In this document: piece by piece, positions 28,442 to 38,487 of the stretch
Numbering within the stretch: position 1 is the stretch's first letter
Layout of the letters: each line of letters opens with the position of its first letter
Assembly (NCBI GenBank): GCA_022827055.1
Contig: JAJDTR010000127.1
Location: 1-64,000, forward strand
Origin: Candidatus Poribacteria bacterium
GTDB lineage: Bacteria > Poribacteria > WGA-4E > JAJDTR01
Length of the DNA: 64,000 nucleotides
Reading direction: 5' to 3'
Notes under the pieces: model-generated
The model's input: the letters and a program-made list of their open reading frames with translations, nothing else
Told to the model about the DNA's origin: nothing
Database searches by the model: none
Translations under genes and position numbers: made by a program

Positions 28442-30385
28442 ATGAGAAGTAGACTCTTGCAAACGGTCAGCCTCCTGTCCATTCCCGCGCGATTACTGTT
28501 CTTTGCCGTGCTTTTGCTTCAGCACGGTTGTAACCGAGACATTTCTCATTTGTCCACCCCCAAGATTGTTAAACGAGAACTTGGGAAAGGCAGAATATTC
28601 GAGGTTGCTTATTCGCCGGACGGTACTCGGCTCGCAGCCGCAACAAGCCTGGGTGTTCGGATCTATGATGTCGACACTTACACCGAGGTTACTTTTCTGA
28701 GAGAGGACACGCTTTGGGGGAGCAGGGTTGCATACTCCGCCGATGGAGGTTTACTTGCTTATGGCAGATCGGACGGTGCCATTCGATTATGGGATACCCA
28801 AACATGGAAACATCTGCACACACTTAAGGGTCACACGAGTCCGGTCTGGTCGATAGCGTTTTCGCCTGACGGCAAGAAACTCGCGAGTGCAGGCAGGGAT
28901 AAGTTGATCCAGTTGTGGAGTCTGCGCGATGGGAAACCCTTATGGTCGCAAGTGAGGCACACTCACACGGTATATTGCGTGGCTTTCTCACCTGATGGTA
29001 ATACACTCGCCAGTGGAAGCGCTGGAGGTAAGATTGAATTCTGGGATATCACCACTGGCGAAGTTCGACAAGAGTTTAAGGAACACAGAAATTGGATTGA
29101 ATCTATAGCGTTTTCACCTGATGGCTCCATGCTCGCCAGTGGAGGCGAGGACAGGATAGTTCGCGTGTGGAACTCTCACACCGGCAAAATCTCACATACG
29201 CTTGAAGGACATGTAGGCTTCGTGAAATCCGTAGCGTTTTCTCCCGATGGCACTATGCTTGCTAGTACGGCAACTGCGAATGCGAATCTAGCTTATAACG
29301 ATTTCACTATACAGATGTGGAATACACGCACTGGTGAACACTTGAGGACGCTAGACAGCCATCGCGCTGAATCGGTGGTATTTTCACCTGATGGCTCAAC
29401 CCTCGTTAGCGGTGGTGAAAAAGGGATTCATATCCGGGATGCCGGCACGGGGAAACTCCTGAATACTATAGGGGAGTATACCGGTGAGGTGCGATCTATA
29501 GTATTTCTGCCTGACGGCGAAACCCTTGCCGCTGCCAGTGCTGACGAGACGTTACGGTTGTGGACCGTTCTTGGCGGTGCAAACCGAAGCACCTTTGATA
29601 CGCACACCTTCCCCGAGGGGTTGCCTCGGGAAAACAACGTATATTCGAGGGCTTTTTCCTCTGATGGCGCAACCTACGCCACGGCGAGTACGGACAAAAT
29701 GATCCGATTGTGGGAAACTCAAACCGGGTTAGTCTTGCGAACCATGGAGAATGAATCGATCTATACATATGCATTAGCGTTTTCCTCCGATGGATTGACA
29801 TTAGCCAGTGCGGGAAATTGGAACAATGGTATTCGAATATGGGATGTGAAGTCCGGTGAACTCCTGTATTCTCTCGGGGGCAATACTAATTGGATCTACC
29901 GTCTATGCTTTTCGCCTGACAACTCCATACTTGCAAGCTCAAATGGGAATGACATTCGACTGTGGGATGTGCGAACAAGAGAAATCCTGCACCACCTCTG
30001 GGGGCATACAGGAACAGTCATCGCAATGGCGTTCTTTCCCGACGGCTCGACACTTATTAGCGGGAGCGCCGATAGTTGCGTTCGCTTATGGGACGTTCAA
30101 ACCGGTGAATCTCTTGAACCGCCTAAGTGGCCTACCGGGACGGTAAGTTCAATAGCATTTTCACCAGACAAATCCACATTTGCCACCGGAAACTCGAACG
30201 GTTTGATTTTGTTTTGGGACACACGAACTAATGAACTGCTCAAAACACTCAAATCCGGCACAGGCAGAGTCAATTGCGTTGCGTTTTCTCCCGACGGGGT
30301 ATGGCTTGCCGCCGGGAACTCCGACGGTACGATTACCGTGTGGAACTTGCCCCTCGCAACAGATCTTATCCAGTCCGTTCCCTGA
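28442..30385 (+). CDS. Exported 14-blade WD40 protein, possible lipoprotein
   Basis: It has 647 residues with a hydrophobic N-terminus ending in LLLQHGC, which is a weak lipobox. The leader is followed by an opening motif (KRELGKGRIFEVAYSPDG) seen in all WD40 genes of this window. I count 14 blades, enough for two seven-bladed propellers. There is no cohesin, dockerin or sorting tail, unlike the gene at 430. It could be membrane-anchored through the lipidated Cys. There is no clear Shine-Dalgarno. Confidence 0.85.
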   Translation: MRSRLLQTVSLLSIPARLLFFAVLLLQHGCNRDISHLSTPKIVKRELGKGRIFEVAYSPDGTRLAAATSLGVRIYDVDTYTEVTFLREDTLWGSRVAYSADGGLLAYGRSDGAIRLWDTQTWKHLHTLKGHTSPVWSIAFSPDGKKLASAGRDKLIQLWSLRDGKPLWSQVRHTHTVYCVAFSPDGNTLASGSAGGKIEFWDITTGEVRQEFKEHRNWIESIAFSPDGSMLASGGEDRIVRVWNSHTGKISHTLEGHVGFVKSVAFSPDGTMLASTATANANLAYNDFTIQMWNTRTGEHLRTLDSHRAESVVFSPDGSTLVSGGEKGIHIRDAGTGKLLNTIGEYTGEVRSIVFLPDGETLAAASADETLRLWTVLGGANRSTFDTHTFPEGLPRENNVYSRAFSSDGATYATASTDKMIRLWETQTGLVLRTMENESIYTYALAFSSDGLTLASAGNWNNGIRIWDVKSGELLYSLGGNTNWIYRLCFSPDNSILASSNGNDIRLWDVRTREILHHLWGHTGTVIAMAFFPDGSTLISGSADSCVRLWDVQTGESLEPPKWPTGTVSSIAFSPDKSTFATGNSNGLILFWDTRTNELLKTLKSGTGRVNCVAFSPDGVWLAAGNSDGTITVWNLPLATDLIQSVP

Positions 30386-30504
30386 ACGCCATGATCTCTC
30401 CTATTAAAACGATTGACATTTACTGAACCATCTTTCTGAAAAAAGAGAAAACTTATTCTTATATTGACTATTTCATATTCCTCGAACTCGCGTACCCATT
30501 CCTG

Positions 30505-33500
30505 ATGAGAAAGAAATCACATTTGGTATCGAGACTTGCGCTATTTTCTGTCTCGATCCTGTACCTTTCCGTACCGCTTGTAGGAGACACTTCCGTTCAA
30601 AGTAGCACGAAATGGGCTTTGCCCGAAGGCGCAAGAGCGCGCCTCGCCAAAGGTTGGATATCTCAAATCGCATATTCGCCAGATGGAACTCATTTAGCCG
30701 CGGCGGGAAGTGTTGGAATCTGGACCTACGATGTTAATTCCGGTACCGAGGTGGCACTCTTCACGGGGCACACTAATGGGGTTTCTTCAGTCACGTATTC
30801 ATCCGATGGGTTGATGCTTGCGAGCGGAAGTTGGGATGGAACGGTCCAATTGTGGACCCCCCGCACCGGAGAAAACGTGCAAATCCTTTCTGGGCATGGC
30901 GAAGGCATCACTTCGGTTGCAATGTCAAATGACAAGTCCATTATCGTCAGTGGCAGTTCAGACAAAACGGTTCGATTGTGGGACGTGCAAACCGGGAAAC
31001 TCTTGCATACGCTTGTGGGACACGAGAAAGGTGTTTACTCCGTTTCAATTTCCTTCGATGGTACCATGGTCGCTAGCAGTGGGGGTTATGACGAGATCAT
31101 TCGCGTTTGGAATGCGCATACGGGGCTACAGCTGCAAACACTTGAGGGACACAGAAATAATGTCACTTCCGTTGCTTTTTCTCCCGACGGATCCATTCTT
31201 GCCAGCGGTGGAGGTTACGATAACACCGTCATGCTCTGGGATATACACAGTGGCGAAGTCGCACACACTCTCATCGGGCACACTGACTGGGTCGACACCA
31301 TTGCTTTCTCTCCAGACGGCTCGACACTTGCGAGTGGTAGCCAGGACAACACCATTCGTTTATGGGATGTGCGCACCGGCAAAAGCCTACTTACGCTAGG
31401 CGGATACATTGGCGATGTTACTTCCCTCGCTTTTTCTCCCAACGATCGCACACTTGCAAGTCGAAGCGGCGACAACAGCATTCGGTTTTGGAATTTCCGC
31501 AGTGGCGAACTTCTGCAGACTATCCACGGACACTCCGGTAGAATTAAGTCAATAGCGTATTCTCCCGATGGATCATTGCTTGCGAGCGGGGGCGGAGATG
31601 CGTATATTGGGACGGACGACTACTCGATACGCCTGTGGGACGTACATACCGGCGGGTTGTTTAGAACGCTTACCGGACACAGGTTTCCAGTCCACTCCGT
31701 GACATTCTTGCCTGATGGCTCTACGCTTGCGAGTTCGGACAACGCTCCGATAATCCGTTTTTGGGATGCGCGTGCCGGTAAAGGGATACGCCGCCTCTCG
31801 GGTATACGGGGTCAGGTCGATTTCGTGGTGTTCTCCCCCGATGCCAAGACGTTTGCCGCGGACTTTGGCCGTCTGATTTATCTTCGGGATAGTCGCACTG
31901 CTGAGGACCTTCATATACTTAAGGGGCATACAGATTCGGTTCGTTGTTTGGCGTATTCTCCGGACGGAAATTTGCTTGCCAGTGGAGGACATGGCGTATA
32001 TGACCGGATTCGATTGTGGAATGCGCGCACGGGCGAACATCTGCACACACTAGGCAACGCCTCGCATTTTGTCCATACCATCGTATTTTCCCCCGACGGG
32101 AATACCCTGGCGAGCGCAAGCCATGGGGCGATTCGCTTATGGGACACCGGCACGCAGAGGCTCTTGAAGACTTTCCGGTTGTCCGATGATGTCGGTTCGC
32201 TCGCATTTTCGACCAATGGGAATACCTTGGCGATTGGCGGACACGGAAAAATACGTTTGTTTGATAGACGTACTGGAGACCTCAGAGCAAATCTGGAGGG
32301 ACACAATGATACGGTGCATTCGGTTAAGTTTTCTCCCGATGGAATGACCCTTGCTAGCGGTAGTGCCGACGGGACAATTTTGCTCTGGGACTTACCTCCT
32401 TCTACACTAGCGGATGTCAATATAGACTCGTTTGTCAATATAAGAGATTTGATGTCGGTGTACACACAGTTCGGTGAAACGGCGGATAACCGGGCGGACA
32501 TCAACAGAGATTCAGTCGTTGATGTCGCTGACTTGCTGCTGGTTGCCGCCGCTATTGAGAAGAATCTCACTGCCCTCTACGTGCATCCTCAGAGCGTGTA
32601 CACCGAAATCTGTGACATTCTCACCACGACCCAGGTAAACGATTGGCTATCGGATGCAAGGCGCTTGGAATACCGAGACGAAACCACGAGAAAAGGGATT
32701 GTCGCGCTAGAGCAACTCTTGACTGCATTGACGGTATGGTCATCCGTGGAGCCACATAGAGTTGCACAGGGGTTGCCCAAAGGCGCCAAAGCGCGGCTCA
32801 GCAAAACCAAGTTGTCCAGTAACATCGTGTATTCGCCAAACGGTAAGCTACTCGCTGTCGCAAGTGGGCGTACAATTAGCTTTCATGAAGCGAGCACCGG
32901 TGCCGAGATCGGGGTTTTATCGAGTCATTCCGCTGATATAAATTGCTTGGCGTTCTCCCACAACGGGCTCACGATTGCCAGTGGAAGTAACGACAATACT
33001 GTTCTATTGTGGGACGCACGCACCACAAAACAGCGGTTGGTCCTAAAGGGTCACAAGGGGCCCACACATTCGGTCGCGTTCTCACTCGCTCCATACATTC
33101 TGGCTAGCGCCGGTATGGATGGAACCATCCAGTTGTGGGATGCCTTCACGGGAAAACGTGTACGCACCCTTGAGCACTCCGGCTGGATAAAATCTCTGGC
33201 GTTCTCACCCGATGGCTACAGACTAGCCAGTGGGGGTTGGGCTGGTAAGGTTCTGATATGGTATGTCGAACTGGATGAACCCTTTCTGACGCTAGAAGAT
33301 CACTCCGGTTGGGTCAATTCAGTCACTTTTTCTCCTGACGGAAAGACGCTTGCCAGTGGCGGGACAGACGAATTACTGCGTTTGTGGGGTGCTTACGAGG
33401 GTGATCTCAAACAACCTCTTCACAGGCATGCATCCGGAATCCTTTCTACTACGTTTTCGCCCGACGGAATGCTGTTGGCTAGCGGGGGATACGACAATAC

Positions 33501-33657
33501 GGTTCGGGTATGGGTTACCCTTACCGGAGAACACCTCCTAACACTCAAGGGGCATACGAGCAAAGTGATTTCTGTCGCCTTTTCTCCCGACGGAAAAACA
33601 CTTGCGAGTGGAAGCGCTGATGGCACGATATTATTATGCTCCTTGATCCCTGATTAA
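30505..33657 (+). CDS. Secreted 14+7-blade WD40 protein with internal dockerin
   Basis: It has 1050 residues with a signal peptide (LFSVSILYLSVPLVGDT). It has 14 WD40 blades, then two dockerin-type calcium loops (ADVNIDSFVN, ADINRDSVVD, about residues 636-690), a short helical region (TRKGIVALEQLLTAL), and seven more blades opening with LPKGAKARLSK. In the 430 gene that helical region leads into PNPFNPETWIPY; here the sorting tail is missing and a third propeller takes its place. This may be a gene fusion or an end-duplication. It starts 119 bases after the previous WD40 gene. Confidence 0.9.
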   Translation: MRKKSHLVSRLALFSVSILYLSVPLVGDTSVQSSTKWALPEGARARLAKGWISQIAYSPDGTHLAAAGSVGIWTYDVNSGTEVALFTGHTNGVSSVTYSSDGLMLASGSWDGTVQLWTPRTGENVQILSGHGEGITSVAMSNDKSIIVSGSSDKTVRLWDVQTGKLLHTLVGHEKGVYSVSISFDGTMVASSGGYDEIIRVWNAHTGLQLQTLEGHRNNVTSVAFSPDGSILASGGGYDNTVMLWDIHSGEVAHTLIGHTDWVDTIAFSPDGSTLASGSQDNTIRLWDVRTGKSLLTLGGYIGDVTSLAFSPNDRTLASRSGDNSIRFWNFRSGELLQTIHGHSGRIKSIAYSPDGSLLASGGGDAYIGTDDYSIRLWDVHTGGLFRTLTGHRFPVHSVTFLPDGSTLASSDNAPIIRFWDARAGKGIRRLSGIRGQVDFVVFSPDAKTFAADFGRLIYLRDSRTAEDLHILKGHTDSVRCLAYSPDGNLLASGGHGVYDRIRLWNARTGEHLHTLGNASHFVHTIVFSPDGNTLASASHGAIRLWDTGTQRLLKTFRLSDDVGSLAFSTNGNTLAIGGHGKIRLFDRRTGDLRANLEGHNDTVHSVKFSPDGMTLASGSADGTILLWDLPPSTLADVNIDSFVNIRDLMSVYTQFGETADNRADINRDSVVDVADLLLVAAAIEKNLTALYVHPQSVYTEICDILTTTQVNDWLSDARRLEYRDETTRKGIVALEQLLTALTVWSSVEPHRVAQGLPKGAKARLSKTKLSSNIVYSPNGKLLAVASGRTISFHEASTGAEIGVLSSHSADINCLAFSHNGLTIASGSNDNTVLLWDARTTKQRLVLKGHKGPTHSVAFSLAPYILASAGMDGTIQLWDAFTGKRVRTLEHSGWIKSLAFSPDGYRLASGGWAGKVLIWYVELDEPFLTLEDHSGWVNSVTFSPDGKTLASGGTDELLRLWGAYEGDLKQPLHRHASGILSTTFSPDGMLLASGGYDNTVRVWVTLTGEHLLTLKGHTSKVISVAFSPDGKTLASGSADGTILLCSLIPD

Positions 33658-33704
33658 CATTCAACCAGAACAGAAATGTGAACACTTGAAATGGAAATTG
33701 CCAA

Positions 33705-34868
33705 ATGATTACAAAGTTCGGCACACTCTTCGCGGGTCACGTTGACCTGCCGGAAGTGGGATACGACGCTCCGCCCGTGAATTCGTATTGGCTGCCTAAC
33801 GGACAGCTTGCCACCGTGTACGCCAAAACCGAAGCCATCGCGAAGTTCATGGACCGATCGGGATATGAAACGCTATGGCTGGCGGAACACCACTTCCAGC
33901 GTGAAGGATATGAGTGCATATCCAACATCCTGATGCTTGCGGTGCATCTCTGCCACCTCACGGAGAAACTAAAAATTGGAAGCGCTTTCAATATTCCGCC
34001 CATGTGGCATCCGCTCCGTCTCGCAGAAGATTACGCTACCGCCGATTTTCTCACGGGTGGCCGCGTCATCTTCGGCATAGGCCGCGGCTATCACACACGC
34101 GAAGTCGAAGTCTTCGGTGCACCGCTGCTTGACAAAGATGCCAATCGCGATTTGTTTGAAGAACAGATAGAGGTCATCTTCAAAGCGTTCAATGAGTCCT
34201 CGTTCTCTCACCATGGGAAGTATTATGACATTCCGCCCAAAGTGCCTTATCGCGGTTATGAGTTGGAGGAAATTACACTCGTCCCACGGCCGCTAAACTT
34301 ACCTGTGGAATGCTGGCAACCCATCGTCAGCGCCAGCGAACGCGGATTGAACTTGATGGCAAAGTACAGTATCAAAGGTGTGATAGGCGGAGGAGCCGCT
34401 CCGGGCGGCGCTGCGGACAAGGTCGTGGATGCGTGGCAGCGGGTTCAAGCAAATCACGGAAGGGAGTTGCCACGCGGCGGCGATCTCAATGTGGGATTCT
34501 CCTGCTACATTGCCGACACCGAAGAACAGGCAATAGAGGAGGCAACCAAATATTTTGAAGAGAACGTGAAGATGTTCGCTCCGCTCGGATTCGTAGGAGG
34601 ATTAACAGATGAGCAGATTGCCGCAACGGCGGATCCGCTACGGGTAAAGAGCGCCGGTCTCCCTACGCTAAAAGACGCCATTAAAGCCGGATCCTGGCTA
34701 TGCGGCCCACCTGATCTAATTATCGAAAAATTGATGGACGTTCAGAAACGACTTCCCGGTCTTGAGCAAATTACTCTCAACAACACGATTGGAATGCCCC
34801 AGGATGCTATTTTGGAACAACTCGATCGTTTCGCTTCGAACGTGATGCCGGCATTCAAGGACCAATAG
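33705..34868 (+). CDS. LLM-class flavin-dependent oxidoreductase
   Basis: The protein has 387 residues of the luciferase-like monooxygenase barrel, with characteristic LWLAEHHF and GRVIFGIGRGYHTREVEVFG blocks. Such enzymes use reduced FMN or F420 to oxidise small molecules, so the cofactor and substrate cannot be told here. GGAAA lies shortly before the ATG. It is on the same strand as, and about 200 bases before, a DUF6785-type membrane protein. Confidence 0.9.
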   Translation: MITKFGTLFAGHVDLPEVGYDAPPVNSYWLPNGQLATVYAKTEAIAKFMDRSGYETLWLAEHHFQREGYECISNILMLAVHLCHLTEKLKIGSAFNIPPMWHPLRLAEDYATADFLTGGRVIFGIGRGYHTREVEVFGAPLLDKDANRDLFEEQIEVIFKAFNESSFSHHGKYYDIPPKVPYRGYELEEITLVPRPLNLPVECWQPIVSASERGLNLMAKYSIKGVIGGGAAPGGAADKVVDAWQRVQANHGRELPRGGDLNVGFSCYIADTEEQAIEEATKYFEENVKMFAPLGFVGGLTDEQIAATADPLRVKSAGLPTLKDAIKAGSWLCGPPDLIIEKLMDVQKRLPGLEQITLNNTIGMPQDAILEQLDRFASNVMPAFKDQ

Positions 34869-35064
34869 AGGGGCACCGTTTACCAGATTCCGCGATTTTT
34901 CCCAACCACTTCTTTTCTTACGCACCACGTGTCAAGAATCGCCTATCAGTTAGCGCCGGTAACTAGCCAACGACCGCTGAAACCTGATCTTTCCACATTT
35001 CGCTCGTCGCTCGCACGCATTTTCTTTGCCGTTCCAATCCATTCCACCACCACCCCCTGATAAC

Positions 35065-36996
35065 GTGAAAAAATCTCCGCCAACCTCGGTCACGAAGAGA
35101 GCTATCCTAATTGGCGTACTGCTGATTATCGCCAACAGTTACTGGCTCGCCTACATTGAGATGATCTGGCATACAGCCCATTTGACAACTGTTGCGCTTT
35201 CAGTCAACATCCTGTTCGCCATACTGATAATCACGTGGCTAAATATGGGGTTACGTGCCATCGCTCCGAGCGCGGCTCTAGGTCAGCGAGATTTGCTTCT
35301 CATCTACGGAATGCTTGCCGTGGGCAGCGCGTTCTCCGGGCACGACTCAATGCCTCGTTTGATGGGTGTAATGTCCTACGCCCACCGGTTTGCCACGCCT
35401 GAAAACGACTGGGAGGCGTTACTGTTTCGGCATCTTCCCCCGTGGCTTGTCATCGCCGACGCCGGACTGGTCAAGGATTTTTACGAAGGAGAGGTCGGAT
35501 TCTTCAGCGGCGGCTATTGGCGTTACTGGGCAGTTCCCATCCTTTCGTGGTCGGTCGTTATCCTGCTGCTGATAGCTATGTTCTTTTGTCTGACGATAAT
35601 GATCAGAAAGCAGTGGGTGGAAAACGAGAAACTGGCATATCCCATCATCCGAATCCCCCTTGAAGTCAGCACCCGCTCAGGCGCCATCTTTGGAAATCGA
35701 CTTTTGTGGATAGGTTTTGGAATCGCCGCAGGCATCAATGTGCTCAACGGTCTTGAATATTTCTTCCCGACGCTACCGTCGATTCCTGTGAAGGAGTACG
35801 ATCTCAAAGTTCACTTTACGCAGAAACCGTGGAACGCGATGGGCAGCATGCCGCTTCGATTCCATCCTTATCTCATCGGTCTCGCGTTTATCCTTCCGTT
35901 AGACTTGTCGTTTTCCTGCGTGTTTTTCTACTTTGTGGCGAAAGTGCAGATGCTGGTTGGTAGCATGGTCGGCGTCGCTACCTTACCGGGATATCCGTTC
36001 CTGGGGGAACAGGGCGCAGGCGCACTGTTTGCCCTTCTTACCGTGGCATGTTGGACCGGTCGGAAGCACCTTCTGAAGGTATTGTCCAGCATGGTTCGTC
36101 CCAGTCGGGAAGACGACTCCGGCGAACCCATCTCGTATCGAACCGCGGTCGTTACATTCGGTCTATGCATAATTCTGCTGATGCTGATCTGCGTGAAGGG
36201 CGGCATGTCGATCTGGGGGTATGCGCTCTTTATCGCCATCTATCTGCTGATTGTCGTCGGCGTCACCCGAATGCGCGCCGAGTTGGGTCCCCCGATTCAC
36301 GCCATCGGCTACACGACTCCCCAATATCTAATGATTGCCATGATTGGCACACAACGGTTAAGGCCAGGCAATTTGACGATGCTCTCCTTGATGAACTGGC
36401 TAAGCGGAGCCAGCTACGCCTCATTTCGCACCCACCCGATGCCGGATCAGCTCGAAGCCTTCAAACTGGCGGAACTCACCGGCATTCGCACGCGAACGAT
36501 GTTCGCAGCGTTGGTGATTGCCAGCGTGGTAGGCGTCGTCTCCACGTTAATCCTTTTTCCTTATGCCGTCTACGACGAAGGGATCGTCTCCGGATCCGAG
36601 CAGATCCACTCCGGTGGAACGGAAGCGTACAACTTCCTTTCCGCGTGGCTGGTTAATCCGAAGTCCACAGATTGGTTTGCAATGTCTATCCTCGGCATGG
36701 GATTTGTCTTCAATCTGGGGGTCATGCTTCTTCGATCTCGATTCGTTTGGTGTCCGCTTCACCCGGCAGGATACGTTATCGGCGTAGCCCCCGGAACCCT
36801 AATCATCAACGTGCTCTGGCTGCCCCTAGTCATCGCAATGACCGCCAAGTGGATCATACTCAAGCATGGTGGAGTCAAAGCTTACCGTCACGCGATTCCC
36901 TTCTTTGTTGGCTTGGTTCTCGGCGAAGCCCTGCTCGGCTGTTTCTGGCCCATGGTTAGCCTCATCCTCCGCTCCTCTGTCTATAGCTTTTATTGA
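35065..36996 (+). CDS. DUF6785-type polytopic membrane protein 1
   Basis: I recognise the DUF6784/DUF6785 family (OPT-like predicted permeases). It has a dozen or more hydrophobic segments, TPENDWEALLFRHLPPWL and NEKLAYPIIRIPLE blocks, and no signal peptide. The start is uncertain: the track TTG at 35026 adds a proline-rich leader, while the GTG at 35065 lines up with the paralogue at 51196, and neither has a Shine-Dalgarno. It is possibly an uptake system for an oligomeric or peptide-like substrate of the island. Confidence 0.85.
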   Translation: MKKSPPTSVTKRAILIGVLLIIANSYWLAYIEMIWHTAHLTTVALSVNILFAILIITWLNMGLRAIAPSAALGQRDLLLIYGMLAVGSAFSGHDSMPRLMGVMSYAHRFATPENDWEALLFRHLPPWLVIADAGLVKDFYEGEVGFFSGGYWRYWAVPILSWSVVILLLIAMFFCLTIMIRKQWVENEKLAYPIIRIPLEVSTRSGAIFGNRLLWIGFGIAAGINVLNGLEYFFPTLPSIPVKEYDLKVHFTQKPWNAMGSMPLRFHPYLIGLAFILPLDLSFSCVFFYFVAKVQMLVGSMVGVATLPGYPFLGEQGAGALFALLTVACWTGRKHLLKVLSSMVRPSREDDSGEPISYRTAVVTFGLCIILLMLICVKGGMSIWGYALFIAIYLLIVVGVTRMRAELGPPIHAIGYTTPQYLMIAMIGTQRLRPGNLTMLSLMNWLSGASYASFRTHPMPDQLEAFKLAELTGIRTRTMFAALVIASVVGVVSTLILFPYAVYDEGIVSGSEQIHSGGTEAYNFLSAWLVNPKSTDWFAMSILGMGFVFNLGVMLLRSRFVWCPLHPAGYVIGVAPGTLIINVLWLPLVIAMTAKWIILKHGGVKAYRHAIPFFVGLVLGEALLGCFWPMVSLILRSSVYSFY

Positions 36997-37077
36997 GGTT
37001 TAGAGATATTGGCAAAAACAGTGTGTCATCGCAGAAAGTAACAGCGGTAATTAAAGAGTAGGGAACGCAGTAGTGAT

Positions 37078-37305
37078 GTAGGGTTGAACGGTCAAACACG
37101 AATCTGCGTCAACGCCAAGAGAGAATTTGCCTTGCGACGTCACCATCTTGTGGGAAGAGAGCGTGAAACCCAACATCCATGTTTCCTGAATCGCATCTTC
37201 GTTGGGTTTCACTATGTCTTGTGAAGTTTTGTGCGCAATCAAGCATAGGAACCTAGGTGGAACACCGGACATGTTTTTTGGTTGGCACCGTTCAACCCAA
37301 CCTAC
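37078..37305. repeat. Nested inverted-repeat element, MITE-like
   Basis: An outer pair GGGTTGAACGGT (37081-37092) and ACCGTTCAACCC (37287-37298) frames an inner perfect pair GTGAAACCCAAC (37163-37174) and GTTGGGTTTCAC (37201-37212). There is no transposase. It could be a small non-autonomous element or a structured RNA. The outer ends extend to GTA/TAC. Confidence 0.6.
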
Positions 37306-37359
37306 GGATTATCGCTGAAAAATCAGATGCGTTTGCCCTGCGCTACATGCCGATTCCTC

Positions 37360-37388
37360 TTGACATCAAGGCATTGTTATGAAAAAAT
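37360..37388 (+). promoter_or_regulatory. Possible sigma70-type promoter upstream of PhyH 37474
   Basis: A perfect TTGACA is followed after 17 bases by AAAAAT, a four-of-six -10. The 86-base distance to the ATG is plausible. It is a pattern match only. Confidence 0.3.
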
Positions 37389-37473
37389 TTTGTGTAGTTG
37401 TATTCAACGCCGAAATCCGTGTTAAATTCCGTCACCGATTCATTGACTCATAACCGCTAGATGGGGGCCTCAC

Positions 37474-38331
37474 ATGAAATTGACCGACCAACAACTCAAC
37501 TTTTTTCATAATTTTGGCTACCTGATGATTCCGCAACTCTTTAGTCCCGAGGAGATGGCATGGATCATTGAGGAATACGAGAACGTCCTTCAGAATCACG
37601 CGGGCGGGAATGCTCATGACGGCTCACGACGTACCATGATCGTCCCCTCCTACGGTTACAGCGAAAAACTCTGTACACTGCTTGATGACCATCGTATCCT
37701 TGGGATTGCGTCCGGCATTCTTGGAGATGACTTTAATTACGGCGCTGGCGATGCCAACTACTACGTAGGCGACACTCGCTGGCATCCCGACGCAAGTTGG
37801 CCCGAACTCTTTGCGATTAAGATGACTTTTTACCTTGACCCAATGAGTGCCGACACCGGCTGCCTCCGCGTTATTCCCGGGAGTCATCGACTCGACTCGT
37901 ACTGGCATAAGAATCTGGACGAGGACTGGAGAAACGATCGCGATCACATTAATCTAAACGACTCGGAAGACGTCTGGGGGCTTTCGCCTGCCGACATTCC
38001 CGGGAGCGTTGCGATAGAAACCAGTCCGGGCGATTTGGTATTCTTTAATCACACCATTTTCCACGCCTCCTTCGGCGGGGGAACTCGCCGGCGTATGTTC
38101 ACGCTGAACCTAACTAAAGGCGGCAAGACCGAGGCGGAAATCGCACGTATAGACGCATATCTTACGAGGAACTGCCCGACTGCTCATGGATTCAAAATCG
38201 GTGGAATGTACACTGATCTCACAATCGACACCGCCACCCCCGAACGCCTGAGACACATGACGCAGTTTCATGAACGTCACGCCGTCGTGCATCCTAACGA
38301 CACTATTCCACGCGAATTGCCGACACTCTAA
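37474..38331 (+). CDS. PhyH-family dioxygenase paired with GH36-like gene (cassette 1)
   Basis: It has 285 residues of the array subfamily (MKLTDQQLNFFHNFGYLMIP start). HxD lies in WHPDASW and the distal His/Arg in HASFGGGTRRR. Pro between His and Asp is shared with the GH36-linked copies at 43713 and 46665, but not with the array at 21-24.7 kb. GGGG lies close before the ATG. The GH36-like gene follows after 156 bases. Confidence 0.92.
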   Translation: MKLTDQQLNFFHNFGYLMIPQLFSPEEMAWIIEEYENVLQNHAGGNAHDGSRRTMIVPSYGYSEKLCTLLDDHRILGIASGILGDDFNYGAGDANYYVGDTRWHPDASWPELFAIKMTFYLDPMSADTGCLRVIPGSHRLDSYWHKNLDEDWRNDRDHINLNDSEDVWGLSPADIPGSVAIETSPGDLVFFNHTIFHASFGGGTRRRMFTLNLTKGGKTEAEIARIDAYLTRNCPTAHGFKIGGMYTDLTIDTATPERLRHMTQFHERHAVVHPNDTIPRELPTL

Positions 38332-38487
38332 AACGTTTTGAGTCAGCAAAACTCTATATCCCAGCAAGCGCGGCTGCAAGAATAAGTGAATTTCGTCGCA
38401 TGGCACTGGAAACAGGAATTCATAACCTATGGCGATTCCGTACCTCAAATTCGATATGCTTACACTGGAATAGGAGTATTCCTTCAA

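Larger units (their letters stand above)
36997..37473. other. Intergenic region with nested inverted repeats
   Basis: It holds a nested inverted-repeat structure (37078-37305) and a possible promoter (37360-37388). The 73-codon minus-strand ORF (37051-37272) lies wholly within the repeat region and is not supported. Confidence 0.7.

Noticed and set aside
37051-37272. 73-codon minus-strand ORF
   Set aside because: Lies inside the nested inverted repeat; its apparent openness comes from the repeat.
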